This document shows positions 1 to 8,433 of a DNA stretch of 64,000 bases, one piece after another; the first letter of the stretch is position 1, and the number at the start of each line of letters is the position of its first letter. The stretch is taken from assembly GCF_004006295.1 (NCBI RefSeq), contig NZ_CP026095.1, forward strand, positions 2,404,001 through 2,468,000. The letters are read 5' to 3'. A program made the position numbers and the translations under genes. A model generated the notes under the pieces. It was not told the origin of the DNA. It saw only the letters and a list, made by a program, of their open reading frames with translations, and did not search any database. Origin of the DNA: Peribacillus asahii. GTDB taxonomy: Bacteria > Bacillota > Bacilli > Bacillales > DSM-1321.

Positions 1-170
1 ACAGAGAATGAAAAAATACTAAGATGTCTATAATGGTTCTTAATCCAGTCAACCAATCTATAGATCAATGAATTGCAGCTCTCTTTTTTTACGAACTAGA
101 AGGGCCTTCTTTGGTGTTGTCTTTTTTTGTAATAAGAGAAGTTTATTTTCATGGTAGTTCAACAAGGAAT
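1..170 (-). repeat. Diverged copy of a small-gene remnant, partner of 8733-8905
   Basis: This stretch aligns with 8733-8905 over most of its length. Shared blocks are ACAGAGAATGAAAA, CTTAATCCAGTCAACC, CTCT plus TTTTTTTACGA, and TTATTTTCATGGTAG. On the minus strand both copies contain an ATG preceded by ACTACC or GCTACC, a lysine-rich stretch, and further on a degraded reading resembling WIK followed by a FSFS motif, each broken by stops. It looks like a dead small gene present twice, on either side of the IS110 cluster. The repeat is seen directly. That it was once coding is inference. Confidence 0.5.
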
Positions 171-194
171 TATAATGACCTTATACAAAAATTC

Positions 195-593
195 CTAAAT
201 CCCGTAATACTTTTTATAAAAATTTAGGACTTCTTCTACATTAAAATCCTCAAAATCTTCTTTACATTTCCGTAAATAGCTTAATTCTTTCTTTGCCTCT
301 AAAGTATCAATTTTTTTGAGATAACCCAGTGTCTTTTCCAATCCTGCACCACATAATAGTTGAACATCAATATAACAATGTGTATCAAAGTCCTTTTCCT
401 TTGCTCTCCAAATTAACAGAGTATCGTCAACACATCCTAAAGCAAATAATTGAATACATAGTGTTTTTAAGTATTCATTGTCTTCCGATGATTTATTCTC
501 TATTTCTTCTTTTAATAAATTTCTGATTCTATCCACAAAATCTATCTTAGGTACTAAACCAAAGTTTTTTAAAAGTTCTTCAGTTTTATCCAT
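195..593 (-). CDS. Hypothetical cytosolic protein, 132 aa
   Basis: I do not recognise a named family. The protein is soluble, acidic and helical, with no signal peptide or membrane segment. Recognisable stretches are LLIWRAKEKDFDTHCYID in the middle and NVEEVLNFYKKYYGI at the end. The start ATG is preceded by AGGGGGAA at a workable distance, and codon use matches the neighbours. It stands alone, on the same strand as the other orphan genes of this region. Small proteins like this in accessory regions are sometimes immunity factors of polymorphic toxins, but nothing here demonstrates that. Confidence 0.6.
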   Translation of the reverse strand: MDKTEELLKNFGLVPKIDFVDRIRNLLKEEIENKSSEDNEYLKTLCIQLFALGCVDDTLLIWRAKEKDFDTHCYIDVQLLCGAGLEKTLGYLKKIDTLEAKKELSYLRKCKEDFEDFNVEEVLNFYKKYYGI

Positions 594-798
594 AAATCAA
601 AGTTCCCCCTGTTTTCCATTTAAAGAACTATATTCTCCTAAATTCATTGTACTTCTTCTTTCACTAAACCAGCTAATAGGATGTCAACATTTTTCAATAA
701 AAATTCTATAAACAAAGTGATATACTAAAAATGTTCATGCCAAATAACCTTCCTCATTTACATTGGAAGGTTTTTCATGCGTTACCCGATTGTATTTC

Positions 799-2001
799 TT
801 AAACCAAATCCAGGAAATCTTCCCTGCGTTTTAGTAAGGCATAAATCCAATGAATAAGCTTATTTACACATGCAATCATTGCGACTTTAAAAGGTTTTCC
901 TTCTTCTCGCTTGCGGTCATAGAACTCTTTTAGCTTTTTATTGCGAGAGGATCTAATCCCACAGAGAACAGCCATATATAAGGCATGACGCAATCTGCTT
1001 GAACCTCTCTTGGTGATCCGATTGATTGTCGCTGTAAATTTCCCCGACGAATGTACACTTGGATCAATCCCAGAGAAAGCAACCAGCTTTTTAGGGTGAT
1101 TAAACCGTTCGATCTCTCCAATTTCGGAAATAATCGTTGCCGCGATTTTTTCTCCAATACCGGGGATCGACTGGATAATCTTATATTCTTCTATTTCTCC
1201 TGCCAAGGCATCTATTTGATCATCTAACTTTGCTAGGTGCTCTTGGTATTGGAGAAGCAGTTGAATATACATTTCAAGACTGATCAAATGACTTTGATAA
1301 AATGTGCTCTTAAACGGGTTACGCTGAGCTGCTTCATAAAGTTTTTTTGCCCTTTCTTGTGCCCAGCGTTCCGAACGACTCATACATAAACTCGCAATCT
1401 TATCTGTCACCTTAGATTCTCCAGCCTGTATCACAGATTCTGACGTACTAAATTCCAGAAGTGTGTTTAGAGAAACTTTTGAATACAAATCTCCAAATAC
1501 CCCTTTATATTCAGGAAACACTTGATCTAAAATCGAATGAAACTGTAACTTAGCTTGAACATACAAACCCGTTAGGGTTTCATGTTGTCTTGTGAGATTA
1601 CGGAGGTTTAAAAGCTGGATTCCCCTTTTCTTATAAGGCTCAAGCTCTTCCTTGTAATACAGTTCACACAAACGAAAAGCATCTATTTCATCTGTTTTTA
1701 CCTTTCGCAAACTTGACTTTTTTGCCTGATAAGACAGTAAAGGATTGACCATAATGTATAAGTAATTTTGTTCCTCTAAAAACTGAATGACAGGAGTGTG
1801 ATAATGTCCCGTCGATTCTAATATGACACTTGGTTTCATATCAGCCTCATTTTCCACCACTTTCAAAAAATGAAGTAAAGTATTTAGTCCCTCAGTCGTG
1901 TGGGGTACGCTAAAACTTTTTCCGTACGGCTTTCCCTTATCTAAAAATGCTTGAATCTGACTTTCCCCTTTTGAAACATCCAGGCCGATTACTGGATTCA
2001 T
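799..2001 (-). CDS. IS110-family transposase (DEDD recombinase), 400 aa
   Basis: The N-terminal RuvC-like domain starts at GLDVSKGESQ with acidic residues D8, E62 (LESTGHY), D104 and D107 (KTDEIDA), the DEDD set of IS110 recombinases. The C-terminal Transposase_20 domain is visible from SIPGIGEKIAATIISEIGE through SSGKFTATINRITKRGSSR; the serine near residue 320 fits the proposed nucleophile. At 400 residues it has the normal length and appears intact. It is closely related to the 411-residue protein at 4646-5881, which has an extra insert of about 12 residues near its C-terminus. In this family the enzyme works with an RNA encoded in the element, and the conserved DNA just upstream is the candidate. 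Confidence 0.95.
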   Translation of the reverse strand: MNPVIGLDVSKGESQIQAFLDKGKPYGKSFSVPHTTEGLNTLLHFLKVVENEADMKPSVILESTGHYHTPVIQFLEEQNYLYIMVNPLLSYQAKKSSLRKVKTDEIDAFRLCELYYKEELEPYKKRGIQLLNLRNLTRQHETLTGLYVQAKLQFHSILDQVFPEYKGVFGDLYSKVSLNTLLEFSTSESVIQAGESKVTDKIASLCMSRSERWAQERAKKLYEAAQRNPFKSTFYQSHLISLEMYIQLLLQYQEHLAKLDDQIDALAGEIEEYKIIQSIPGIGEKIAATIISEIGEIERFNHPKKLVAFSGIDPSVHSSGKFTATINRITKRGSSRLRHALYMAVLCGIRSSRNKKLKEFYDRKREEGKPFKVAMIACVNKLIHWIYALLKRREDFLDLV

Positions 2002-2009
2002 TCTTTATC

Positions 2010-2245
2010 TCTTCCTCTCCATTTGTTTTGCCAGTAATCCCTATTCCTCCATGCAGTATCATAGCTTCGCTTGTTATACGGGATCACAGTCCCAACCAGC
2101 CTCAAACATGTTTCTACAAGTAGGGGGCGGACAGTTTAGTTGACGGAATCATGGTCCCACGCACCCGTACGTCCTACCCTGGCTACCGATATAATAGGTC
2201 CTATATAAAAAAGGTCAACCAGTAAAAACTGGTTAACCTCATAAT
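2010..2245 (-). ncRNA. Candidate IS110 bridge RNA (copy 1)
   Basis: Non-coding DNA upstream of the transposase is strongly conserved with 4430-4640 of the inverted copy, including CCGCCCCCTACTTGTAGAAA, GAGGCTGGTTGGGAC and GTATAACAAGCGAAGCT. Two short hairpins keep their stems while the loops change. One pairs GGGA with TTCC here but GGGG with CCCC in the other copy. The other pairs GGGA with TCCC here and GGGA with TCTC there. IS110 elements such as IS621 carry a bridge RNA at this position. Transcription and exact ends are inferred, not shown. Confidence 0.6.
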
Positions 2246-2250
2246 ACGAT

Positions 2251-2275
2251 CGCACCCGTTAGCTGAATAAGAAAA
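2251..2275 (-). repeat. Cassette-junction repeat (TTCAGCTAACGGGTGC type)
   Basis: The minus strand reads TTATTCAGCTAACGGGTGCG, starting about 20 nt after the stop of the small membrane protein gene at 2295-2483. The same core recurs next to most orphan genes of this region. Confidence 0.6.
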
Positions 2276-2294
2276 AGCCACCAGTCAGTATTAG

Positions 2295-2483
2295 TTAATT
2301 TAATAAATTTAATATAATCATTAACAGAATGGATAATGAAATGAAACCAATCATAAAGTATCCAAAGTATTTTAATGGTTTTGGTAACTTGTTTATCTTA
2401 GCATTAGAAGGGTTACCAGCATTTCCTTCAATCTCGTTAAAATGGTCTATTGCATCATTAAATGGTTTATTCTCATCTTTCAT
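2295..2483 (-). CDS. Small single-pass membrane protein, 62 aa
   Basis: The N-terminal half is polar (MKDENKPFNDAIDHFNEIEG). It is followed by a linker with PKPLKYFGYF and one hydrophobic segment at residues 43-61 (MIGFISLSILLMIILNLL), so a C-tail-anchored or single-pass topology is likely. A good ribosome site, AAAGGGGTGG, precedes the ATG. No family is recognised. The gene ends just before a cassette-junction repeat, like the other orphan genes here. Confidence 0.6.
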   Translation of the reverse strand: MKDENKPFNDAIDHFNEIEGNAGNPSNAKINKLPKPLKYFGYFMIGFISLSILLMIILNLLN

Positions 2484-2749
2484 ACAACCACCCCTTTACT
2501 AAATAATAACAATATTCAGTCCTCTGTATTGGAATTTTTTTGTATTATTTTCCTGAACTAACCTCCCTCAATAAACAAACAATTATCTCTTAAATACTCA
2601 GTTTTTCTCAATATTTCTATCCAACTTATTTACTCTTATAGATTTGATTAGTACGAAAAGAACACAATCAAGCAGTTTACGAAAAAAAGAGCGCAAGAAA
2701 CTAGCCAACCTTCGGTTAATTTCAAGAAGTTGGATGAATAGGTATGTAC

Positions 2750-2965
2750 GCACCAATGGATGTCCACATATCTTACGGGGGTCTACCCTCCCAAGTCTCA
2801 CAGAGTCTACGCTCCTACATTCCTTCGTTCAACCTTTCCATAAGGTGGATGTCGGTCATGCTGCCCCACAGGATCTATGTCCTTACGTTAGTTGCGTTGC
2901 CGACTAATCCCATGCTGATATTGTCTGTTCAACCGTCCAAATCTATTTGTCAAAAGTCAGTTTTA
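2750..2965 (-). ncRNA. Candidate IS1111-type guide RNA (copy 1)
   Basis: This non-coding stretch 3' of the transposase is conserved with 6935-7140, although it lies outside any open gene. Shared blocks on the plus strand are ACCCTCCCA, GTCTCACAGAGTC, ATTCCTTCGT, CAACCTTTCCAT, AGGTGGATGTC and GACTAATCC. IS1111-group elements encode their guide (seek or bridge) RNA at the 3' side of the gene. That this DNA is such an RNA gene is inference from its position and conservation. Confidence 0.5.
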
Positions 2966-2971
2966 TAGTGA

Positions 2972-4267
2972 TTAAGCTGCTATTGGTTCTTGAATAAATG
3001 CATGCATATGAGGGATATCCTTCAACATCTTCTCTTCCTGGAACACAAACTGTTTCTGCCCAATGGAGAAGAGAATGCGTATAAGCTTATTACACAAAGC
3101 AATTAAAGACTGCATCTTTTTCAACGGATTGTCAGGTCTCGTTGTGTAATAATGATGTAGGGCTTTAAAGGCTTTATTCTTCGCTACTAGAATCATAGAT
3201 GCCCGAAATAATAATGCTCGTAATTTCTTACGTCCACGTTTCGTAATCGTGGTTCTCCCTTTATGCTTTCCAGATGTATTTTCTTTTAAGCTAAGTCCTG
3301 CCAGTTTGGTTATTTGACGAGGATGATTATATTCACTCAAATCCCCTACTTCAGCGAAGAAACCCGCCACTGTATCGCGTCCAATTCCTGTTATCTCTAA
3401 CATTTGATCAACGCCTGGAATATCTTGAAGCAGTGTATCCAAAGTATGGTCAAGCTCTTCGAACTTGGCTTGAATGAGTTCATATTTTTGAATTAATGAT
3501 CTTAATTCCATTTTAGCCATCATGGCACCCTGACGAATGCCAATCGAGCGATTGGCTGCTTCTTTTAAGGATTGAATCTTCTTTATTCCTATACTTCTCT
3601 TCACTTCTTGCCTTAAGTAATCGAGTAATTCTTCTTCTGTATAGTTCACTAGCTCATGAGGTAACGCTTCAAGTTTTAATAAATGAAGAGCTGCCTTTCC
3701 CTCCCAACTTTTAAAAACGGTAAAGAACTCTGGAAAATATCGATCAAGCCAGTTGTGTACCTGTCCCTGCACAATTTGTAAGTCCACATTTAATAGATCG
3801 CGTAATTTCTTAGCCACACGCAGTTCCGCGAAAACCCCTTGTGGTATGGTTGGTTCAGCGTATCTACCATCTTTGACTAGTTGTGCAATGACTTTCGCGT
3901 CTTTTACATCATTTTTAGTTGGAGAGTTATCGTCTAACTCCTTACTGTGCTTGACATGTAAAGGGTTGACCGTTACGAACTTAATCTGTTCCTCCTTTAG
4001 AATATGAGCTAAATTAAGCCAATAATGGCCAGTTGGCTCCATTCCAGTAATGACAGAATCCATTTCGCAAGACTCTTTTATTTGAATAATCCAATTAATA
4101 AATGTCCTAAATCCTTCTTGGGTATTATCAAAAAAGCAAGTAGATCCTAGCTCCATTCCACGATAATCTTGTGCTCTAGCTACATGATGATGTTTCGCAA
4201 TATCAATACCGATTACTAAGGTTTTAGGTGTAATTTGAGCTATTTTATGATTTTGGTTATAATTCAT
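2972..4267 (-). CDS. IS110-family transposase, type 2, 431 aa
   Basis: The DEDD domain begins with VIGIDIAKHHHVARAQ (D22). E77 follows in GMEPTGHYW, and D120 and D123 lie in PTKNDVKDAKV. The C-terminal Transposase_20 domain shows ITGIGRDTVAGFFAEVGD and NTSGKHKGRTTITKRGRKK. Length and motifs are intact. The start chosen is MNYNQN, preceded by CGGAGGTCTCACC, and it matches the start used by the second copy. The two type 2 proteins differ at many positions, so the copies are not a recent duplication. Confidence 0.95.
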   Translation of the reverse strand: MNYNQNHKIAQITPKTLVIGIDIAKHHHVARAQDYRGMELGSTCFFDNTQEGFRTFINWIIQIKESCEMDSVITGMEPTGHYWLNLAHILKEEQIKFVTVNPLHVKHSKELDDNSPTKNDVKDAKVIAQLVKDGRYAEPTIPQGVFAELRVAKKLRDLLNVDLQIVQGQVHNWLDRYFPEFFTVFKSWEGKAALHLLKLEALPHELVNYTEEELLDYLRQEVKRSIGIKKIQSLKEAANRSIGIRQGAMMAKMELRSLIQKYELIQAKFEELDHTLDTLLQDIPGVDQMLEITGIGRDTVAGFFAEVGDLSEYNHPRQITKLAGLSLKENTSGKHKGRTTITKRGRKKLRALLFRASMILVAKNKAFKALHHYYTTRPDNPLKKMQSLIALCNKLIRILFSIGQKQFVFQEEKMLKDIPHMHAFIQEPIAA

Positions 4268-4429
4268 GGTGAGACCTCCGAGTAGATGTTTTGTCCTTTT
4301 TAGCTGGCCAGCTCAGGACACATTCATCTTATCAAGAGGTCTTTTTTCATTCAAACCGCATTTTCAGTTATTACAGGAATGCTGCCCCGTTCGTATTATA
4401 AGGTCAGCCAGATAAGAAAATATTTCTGG

Positions 4430-4640
4430 TTGACCTTATTTTATATGGTCTTATTATAACAGTAGCCAAAGTAGAACGTCTCTGCCCGTGGGGCTTGACC
4501 CCGTCAACTAAACCGTTCGCCCCCTACTTGTAGAAACATGATTGAGGCTGGTTGGGACGTAGATCTCGTATAACAAGCGAAGCTGTGACACTGCATGGAG
4601 GATTAGGGGTTACTGGCAAATGACTAGTCTAGGAGGAGAT
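4430..4640 (+). ncRNA. Candidate IS110 bridge RNA (copy 2)
   Basis: This is the counterpart of 2010-2245. Stems at 4488-4505 (GGGG/CCCC) and 4554-4567 (GGGA/TCTC) are kept while the loop sequences differ from copy 1. That is the pattern expected of an RNA with constant structure and variable guide loops. A transposase ribosome site, AGGAGGAGATTC, follows directly. Confidence 0.6.
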
Positions 4641-4645
4641 TCAGA

Positions 4646-5881
4646 ATGAATCCAGTCGTTGGTCTGGATGTTTCAAAAGGGGAAAGTCAAGTTCAGGCAT
4701 TTTTAGATAAAGTCAAACCATATCGTAAGAGCTTTAAAGTTTCTCATACTGTTGAGGGGCTTGATTCACTTGTAGCGTTTCTTGAGGATGTTAAAAGAGA
4801 GTCTGGAAAAAAGCCTTCAGTCATTTTAGAAGCTACTGGGCATTATCAAACTCCAGTCGTTCACTACTTGGAAGAGCGTGGGTATTTATTGATTATCATC
4901 AACCCTTTGATTTCATATAAGGCAAGAGGGTCAAGTTTAAGAAAAGTAAAGACCGATGCCATTGATGCCTATCTTCTCTGTGAGTTGTTCTATAAGGAGG
5001 AGTTAGAACCATATAAAAAGCGTGGGGTTCAGTTATTAAACCTTCGTAATCTGACAAGACAACATGAAAATATAACGGGCGTTATAATCCAAACAAAGCT
5101 GCAATTTCAGGCAGTGCTTGAACAAGTGTTTCCTGAATATAACGGGGTTTTTGGAGATTTATATTCTGTGGTGTCACTCTTAACTCTTTCAGAGTTTCCT
5201 TCTTCAGAAGACATTCTGAAGGCAAGTGAAAAAGCCATTACAGACAAGATATTTGAGTTATGTAAAAGTAGATCTATCAAATGGGCAAATGAAAAAGCCA
5301 TTCAGCTTAAAGCTGCGGCAGCCCGTAACCCTTTTGAAAAGACTGTTTATCAGAGTCATATTTTAAGCCTAGGTATGTATATAAATATTCTTCTTCAGTA
5401 CAAAGAGCATCTATCAAAGTTAGAGACAGAGATAGACGCTCTCGCTAAAGAAATTGAAGAATATACTATTATCAAATCTATCCCAGGCATTGGAGAAAAG
5501 ATCGCGGCAACGATTATTTCTGAAGTTGGGGAGATAGATCGATTTAATAATCCTAAAAAGCTTGTAGCCTTCGCTGGAGTGGATCCTAGTGTATTCGAAT
5601 CTGGTAAGTTTACAGCTACCAAGAATCGCATCACAAAACGAGGATCTAGTAGACTTCGTCATGCATTATATATGGCAGTTCGCTGTGCCATTCGTGATTG
5701 TCGCAAGAAGAAAACGACTGATGAAATTATCCCTCGCAACAAAAAAATGCGTGAGTTTTACGATAAAAAGCGTGAAGAAGGAAAGCCTTTTAAAGTGGCT
5801 ATTATCGCTTGTGTAAATAAGCTCTTACATTGGATTTATGCCTTATTAAAAAATAAAACAACTTTCCAAGATATAGTTTAA
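4646..5881 (+). CDS. IS110-family transposase, type 1, 411 aa
   Basis: It starts GLDVSKGESQVQAFLDK with D8 and the further acidic residues in LEATGHY and KTDAIDAYLL. The C-terminal domain has SIPGIGEKIAATIISEVGE and ESGKFTATKNRITKRGSSR. Compared with the copy at 799-2001 it carries about a dozen extra residues around RKKKTTDEIIPRNKK near the C-terminus. The reading frame is complete and a strong ribosome site (AGGAGGAGATTC) precedes the ATG, so it may be active. Confidence 0.95.
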   Translation: MNPVVGLDVSKGESQVQAFLDKVKPYRKSFKVSHTVEGLDSLVAFLEDVKRESGKKPSVILEATGHYQTPVVHYLEERGYLLIIINPLISYKARGSSLRKVKTDAIDAYLLCELFYKEELEPYKKRGVQLLNLRNLTRQHENITGVIIQTKLQFQAVLEQVFPEYNGVFGDLYSVVSLLTLSEFPSSEDILKASEKAITDKIFELCKSRSIKWANEKAIQLKAAAARNPFEKTVYQSHILSLGMYINILLQYKEHLSKLETEIDALAKEIEEYTIIKSIPGIGEKIAATIISEVGEIDRFNNPKKLVAFAGVDPSVFESGKFTATKNRITKRGSSRLRHALYMAVRCAIRDCRKKKTTDEIIPRNKKMREFYDKKREEGKPFKVAIIACVNKLLHWIYALLKNKTTFQDIV

Positions 5882-6014
5882 AAACTATGTCTAACTAAAT
5901 AACTCAAAACTTTCCATCCGAGAGAAAACGGAAGGTTATTTGGTATGCGCTTTTTAGTATATCATCTATGATTTTAATCTTTTATTGAAAAATATTGACA
6001 AACTATTAGCTGGT

Positions 6015-6224
6015 TTAGTGAAAGAACCGAAAATAAAGTGCGACCAGATAATTAACAATTATAAAAATGCAATAAATTTTAAATATAGATGTAAAGATGC
6101 CTTTGTCTTTTCGTGTGAAAATTAAGTAGCCAATACAAAATATCAGTTGAATAATATACAAGGGGGCTACCACAAGTTTTGAGTATAGTTCCGGTAAGGG
6201 TGTTTCCATAATCTTGTCATCCAC
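6015..6224 (-). CDS. Small two-pass membrane protein, 69 aa
   Basis: The start is GTG at 6224, with TTAGGAGAG 10-12 bases upstream; the sequence begins MDDKIMETPLPELYSKL. Two hydrophobic segments are visible, about residues 17-36 (VVAPLYIIQLIFCIGYLIF) and 45-66, joined by a short basic loop (TRKDKG). No family is recognised. The ribosome site follows immediately after a cassette-junction repeat, with the lipoprotein gene on the other side of it. Confidence 0.6.
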   Translation of the reverse strand: MDDKIMETPLPELYSKLVVAPLYIIQLIFCIGYLIFTRKDKGIFTSIFKIYCIFIIVNYLVALYFRFFH

Positions 6225-6243
6225 TATGATTTCTCTCCTAAAT

Positions 6244-6270
6244 TAAACTAATGCACCCGTTAAAGAAGTT
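6244..6270 (-). repeat. Cassette-junction repeat between two orphan genes
   Basis: The minus strand reads TTTAACGGGTGCATTAG. The stop of the lipoprotein gene (6269-6271) touches its upstream side, and the ribosome site of the next gene (6015-6224) follows within about 20 nt. Confidence 0.65.
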
Positions 6271-6613
6271 AGTCCTTTGCAATTTCCATAAAGACTTTTC
6301 TTTGTTTAGTGGGAATTTCGTTCATTTTTTTATACTTTTTAATTTCGCCAGTTTGATAATTGAGTATTGTATATCCACTTTCTCCGATAACAAAAACCAA
6401 AGGCTTTTCTTCTTTGTATTTAAAAACTATCTCTTCAGGATTTTCTTGAGTTTCAACATTAGCTAACGTATTTGTATTTCCTGACAAAATCTGATAAGTT
6501 CCATCGCCGTAAATTTCCACCGTATCTTTTCCAGGCTGGTATTTATAATCATTGGAACAACCAGAAATAATGAAAAGATTAAATATTAGAAAAGTAAAAC
6601 AAATTTTTTTCAT
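6269..6613 (-). CDS. Putative lipoprotein, 114 aa
   Basis: A type II signal peptide is clear: MKKICFTFLIFNLFIISGCS, with the lipobox cysteine at residue 19, so the mature protein should be lipid-anchored on the outer face of the membrane. The remainder is hydrophilic and probably beta-rich (YQPGKDTVEIYGDGTYQIL, FVIGESGYTILNYQTGEI). GGAGA lies upstream of the ATG. No named family is recognised. The stop codon abuts a cassette-junction repeat. Confidence 0.65.
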   Translation of the reverse strand: MKKICFTFLIFNLFIISGCSNDYKYQPGKDTVEIYGDGTYQILSGNTNTLANVETQENPEEIVFKYKEEKPLVFVIGESGYTILNYQTGEIKKYKKMNEIPTKQRKVFMEIAKD

Positions 6614-6934
6614 TTTTTGTCTCCGTTTTGCTCTTTATTCTATATTTCAACTTGTTCCATTAACTGAATACAATTTATTCGTTACAACCTCATAATATTT
6701 AATTTTGGTAAATGCTTATTAAACTATACTCCCTCTATAAAATAAGGAATATCTCTTGTTTTCTCCTGTTTTCTTAGAATTTTAAAGTCGCTTACAGGTG
6801 TTAGTCATTCTCTTATTGGGATTAGAGGGAAGTGAAGGATATTTTTGGAGCCAAGGAGTAAAAAAACCTTTAGCCACTTAACCACCTTTATCCAATAAGT
6901 GGGTATCCAGTTAAATTATAGTTGCACTAGTGGT
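6614..6934. other. Intergenic DNA without a recognised gene
   Basis: The stretch is AT-rich with no open frame of useful length. A short piece around 6800-6890 (CTTATTGGGATTAGAGGGAA and onward) has coding-like composition but no start or ribosome site. I see nothing else. Confidence 0.4.
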
Positions 6935-7140
6935 CTCCACGTCTCTCATGGAGGTCAACCCTCCCATGTCTCACAGAGTCTTCGCTCCAAAATTCCTTCG
7001 TCCAACCTTTCCATGAGGTGGATGTCAGTTTATGCTGCCCGACAGGGTCCTTGCCCGAAATTTAGTTGAATACTGACTAATCCGTGCTTCAAATGTCTAC
7101 TAAACCATAAATGTTCCTTTATTCTGATTAACAGGGCTAC
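6935..7140 (-). ncRNA. Candidate IS1111-type guide RNA (copy 2)
   Basis: This is the counterpart of 2750-2965, with the same ordered blocks (ACCCTCCCATGTCTCACAGA, CCTTCGTCCAACCTTTCCAT, GATGTCAGTTTATGCTGCCC). Differences cluster in short patches rather than being spread evenly. Confidence 0.5.
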
Positions 7141-7146
7141 AAAAGC

Positions 7147-8433
7147 CTAAGCTACCTTCAGCATCACAGCCATATGAGGGATGTCCTGTAACATTCTTTC
7201 TTCGCTAAATTCACATTGTTTTTTACCGATGGTAAACAATACACGTATCAATTTATTGCACAGGGCGATAAGAGATTGCATCTTTTTTAAAGGATGGTTC
7301 GGACGTTTTGTATAGTACGCATGTAGGGCTTTAAAAGCAGAGTTCTTGGCGACTAATGGCATGACAACTCGGAAAAGGAGAGCTCTCAGCGTCTTCCTAC
7401 CTCTCTTCGTAATCTTCGTTTGTCCCTTATGTTTACCTGACGTATTTTCTTTTAAGCTTAGTCCTGCCAACTTAATGATTTGGCGAGGATGTGAATAATC
7501 GTTTAGGTCTCCGACCTCTGCCAAGAATCCAGCCACTGTATCTTTACCAATCCCTTTGATTGCCAGCATTTGATGAACACCGGGTATCTGTTCAAGTAAG
7601 GCATCTATTCTAGGTTCCAGTTCTTCGAACTTTTGTTTAATGAGATCATACTTGTCTAATAAAATGCGAATCTCTAATTTCGCCAGCTCTGATCCCTCAC
7701 GAATGCCGATTGAAAGACCGGCGACTCGTTTTAACTCTCTTACTTTCCCAAGACCAACTGCACGTTTTACGGCCTTTTTAAGATGGGCTAAGATTTCTTC
7801 ATCAGAGATCTTTACTAGCTCACTTGGCAGTAAGCTGAGCCTTAATAATTGTAGTGCTGCTTTTCCCTCCCAGTCTTTAAAAACCGTGAGAAACTCAGGA
7901 AAATACCGATCCAGCCAGTTGTGAATTTGCCCTTGTACGGATTGAAGATCAACAGATAAAAGATCACGTATTTTTCTTGCCGCACGAAGTTCGGCATACA
8001 CTCCCTGCGGAATCTTAGGTTCAGCATATCTTCCATCTTTGACTAGCTGTGCAATCACTCTGGCATCTTTGACATCATTTTTGGTAGGTGAATTATCATC
8101 TAATTCTTTACTTTTCTTGACGTGCATAGGGTTCACGACCACAAACTTAACGTCCTGTTCTTTCAAGAAATGAGCTAGATTCAGCCAATAATGACCGGTC
8201 GGCTCCATCCCTACGATAGCCTGATCCATGTCATGTGTAGTGATAAGCTGTTGAATCCAACTCGAAAATCCATCAAAGCCAGGCTTTGTATTTTCAAAGT
8301 ATAAAGGTTTCCCAAACTCCATTCCTCTAAAGTCCTGTGCACGTGCAACATGTTTCGATTTGGCAATATCAACACCGACAATAAGTGTTTGGGAAGTGAT
8401 TTGAGCGATTTTTTGATTTTGGTTATAATTCAT
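7147..8433 (-). CDS. IS110-family transposase, type 2, 428 aa
   Basis: I start the gene at MNYNQNQKIAQ (8433), with AGGAGGCTCACT directly upstream. An in-frame ATG 15 codons further 5' exists, but it lacks a ribosome site and is absent from the sister copy. The DEDD motifs VGVDIAKSKH, GMEPTGHYW and PTKNDVKDARV and the C-terminal IKGIGKDTVAGFLAEVGD and NTSGKHKGQTKITKRGRK are all present. The gene is intact. Confidence 0.95.
   Translation of the reverse strand: MNYNQNQKIAQITSQTLIVGVDIAKSKHVARAQDFRGMEFGKPLYFENTKPGFDGFSSWIQQLITTHDMDQAIVGMEPTGHYWLNLAHFLKEQDVKFVVVNPMHVKKSKELDDNSPTKNDVKDARVIAQLVKDGRYAEPKIPQGVYAELRAARKIRDLLSVDLQSVQGQIHNWLDRYFPEFLTVFKDWEGKAALQLLRLSLLPSELVKISDEEILAHLKKAVKRAVGLGKVRELKRVAGLSIGIREGSELAKLEIRILLDKYDLIKQKFEELEPRIDALLEQIPGVHQMLAIKGIGKDTVAGFLAEVGDLNDYSHPRQIIKLAGLSLKENTSGKHKGQTKITKRGRKTLRALLFRVVMPLVAKNSAFKALHAYYTKRPNHPLKKMQSLIALCNKLIRVLFTIGKKQCEFSEERMLQDIPHMAVMLKVA

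Larger units (their letters stand above)
655..2250 (-). mobile_element. IS110-family element, type 1 (copy 1)
   Basis: The extent is judged by comparing this copy with the inverted copy at 4400-6020. Similarity runs from a terminator-like hairpin (arms GGTTAACCAG and CTGGTTGACC, minus strand) about 240 bp before the transposase start, through the gene, to about 110-140 bp after it. It ends near CTATTAGCTGGTTTAGTG. No long terminal inverted repeats are visible, as expected for IS110. The boundaries are uncertain by about 20 bp. Confidence 0.75.
2750..4387 (-). mobile_element. IS110-family element, type 2 (copy 1)
   Basis: Defined by similarity with the second copy at 6935-8557. Both have about 210-220 bp of conserved non-coding DNA 3' of the transposase and about 120 bp 5' of it, ending at ATTACAGGAATGCTGCCC. 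The sequence ATGCTGCCC occurs at 2858-2866 and again at 4379-4387, and at the matching places in the second copy (7032 and 8549). The separations are 1521 and 1517 bp. This 9-bp direct repeat is a candidate recombination core. Confidence 0.7.
4400..6020 (+). mobile_element. IS110-family element, type 1 (copy 2, inverted)
   Basis: This copy lies in opposite orientation to 655-2250. It starts at a hairpin built from GGTCAGCCAG and CTGGTTGACC and ends near CTATTAGCTGGTTTAGTG, with the same order of conserved blocks as copy 1. The inverted pair brackets a type 2 element and one orphan gene, an arrangement that would allow inversion by homologous recombination. Confidence 0.75.
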
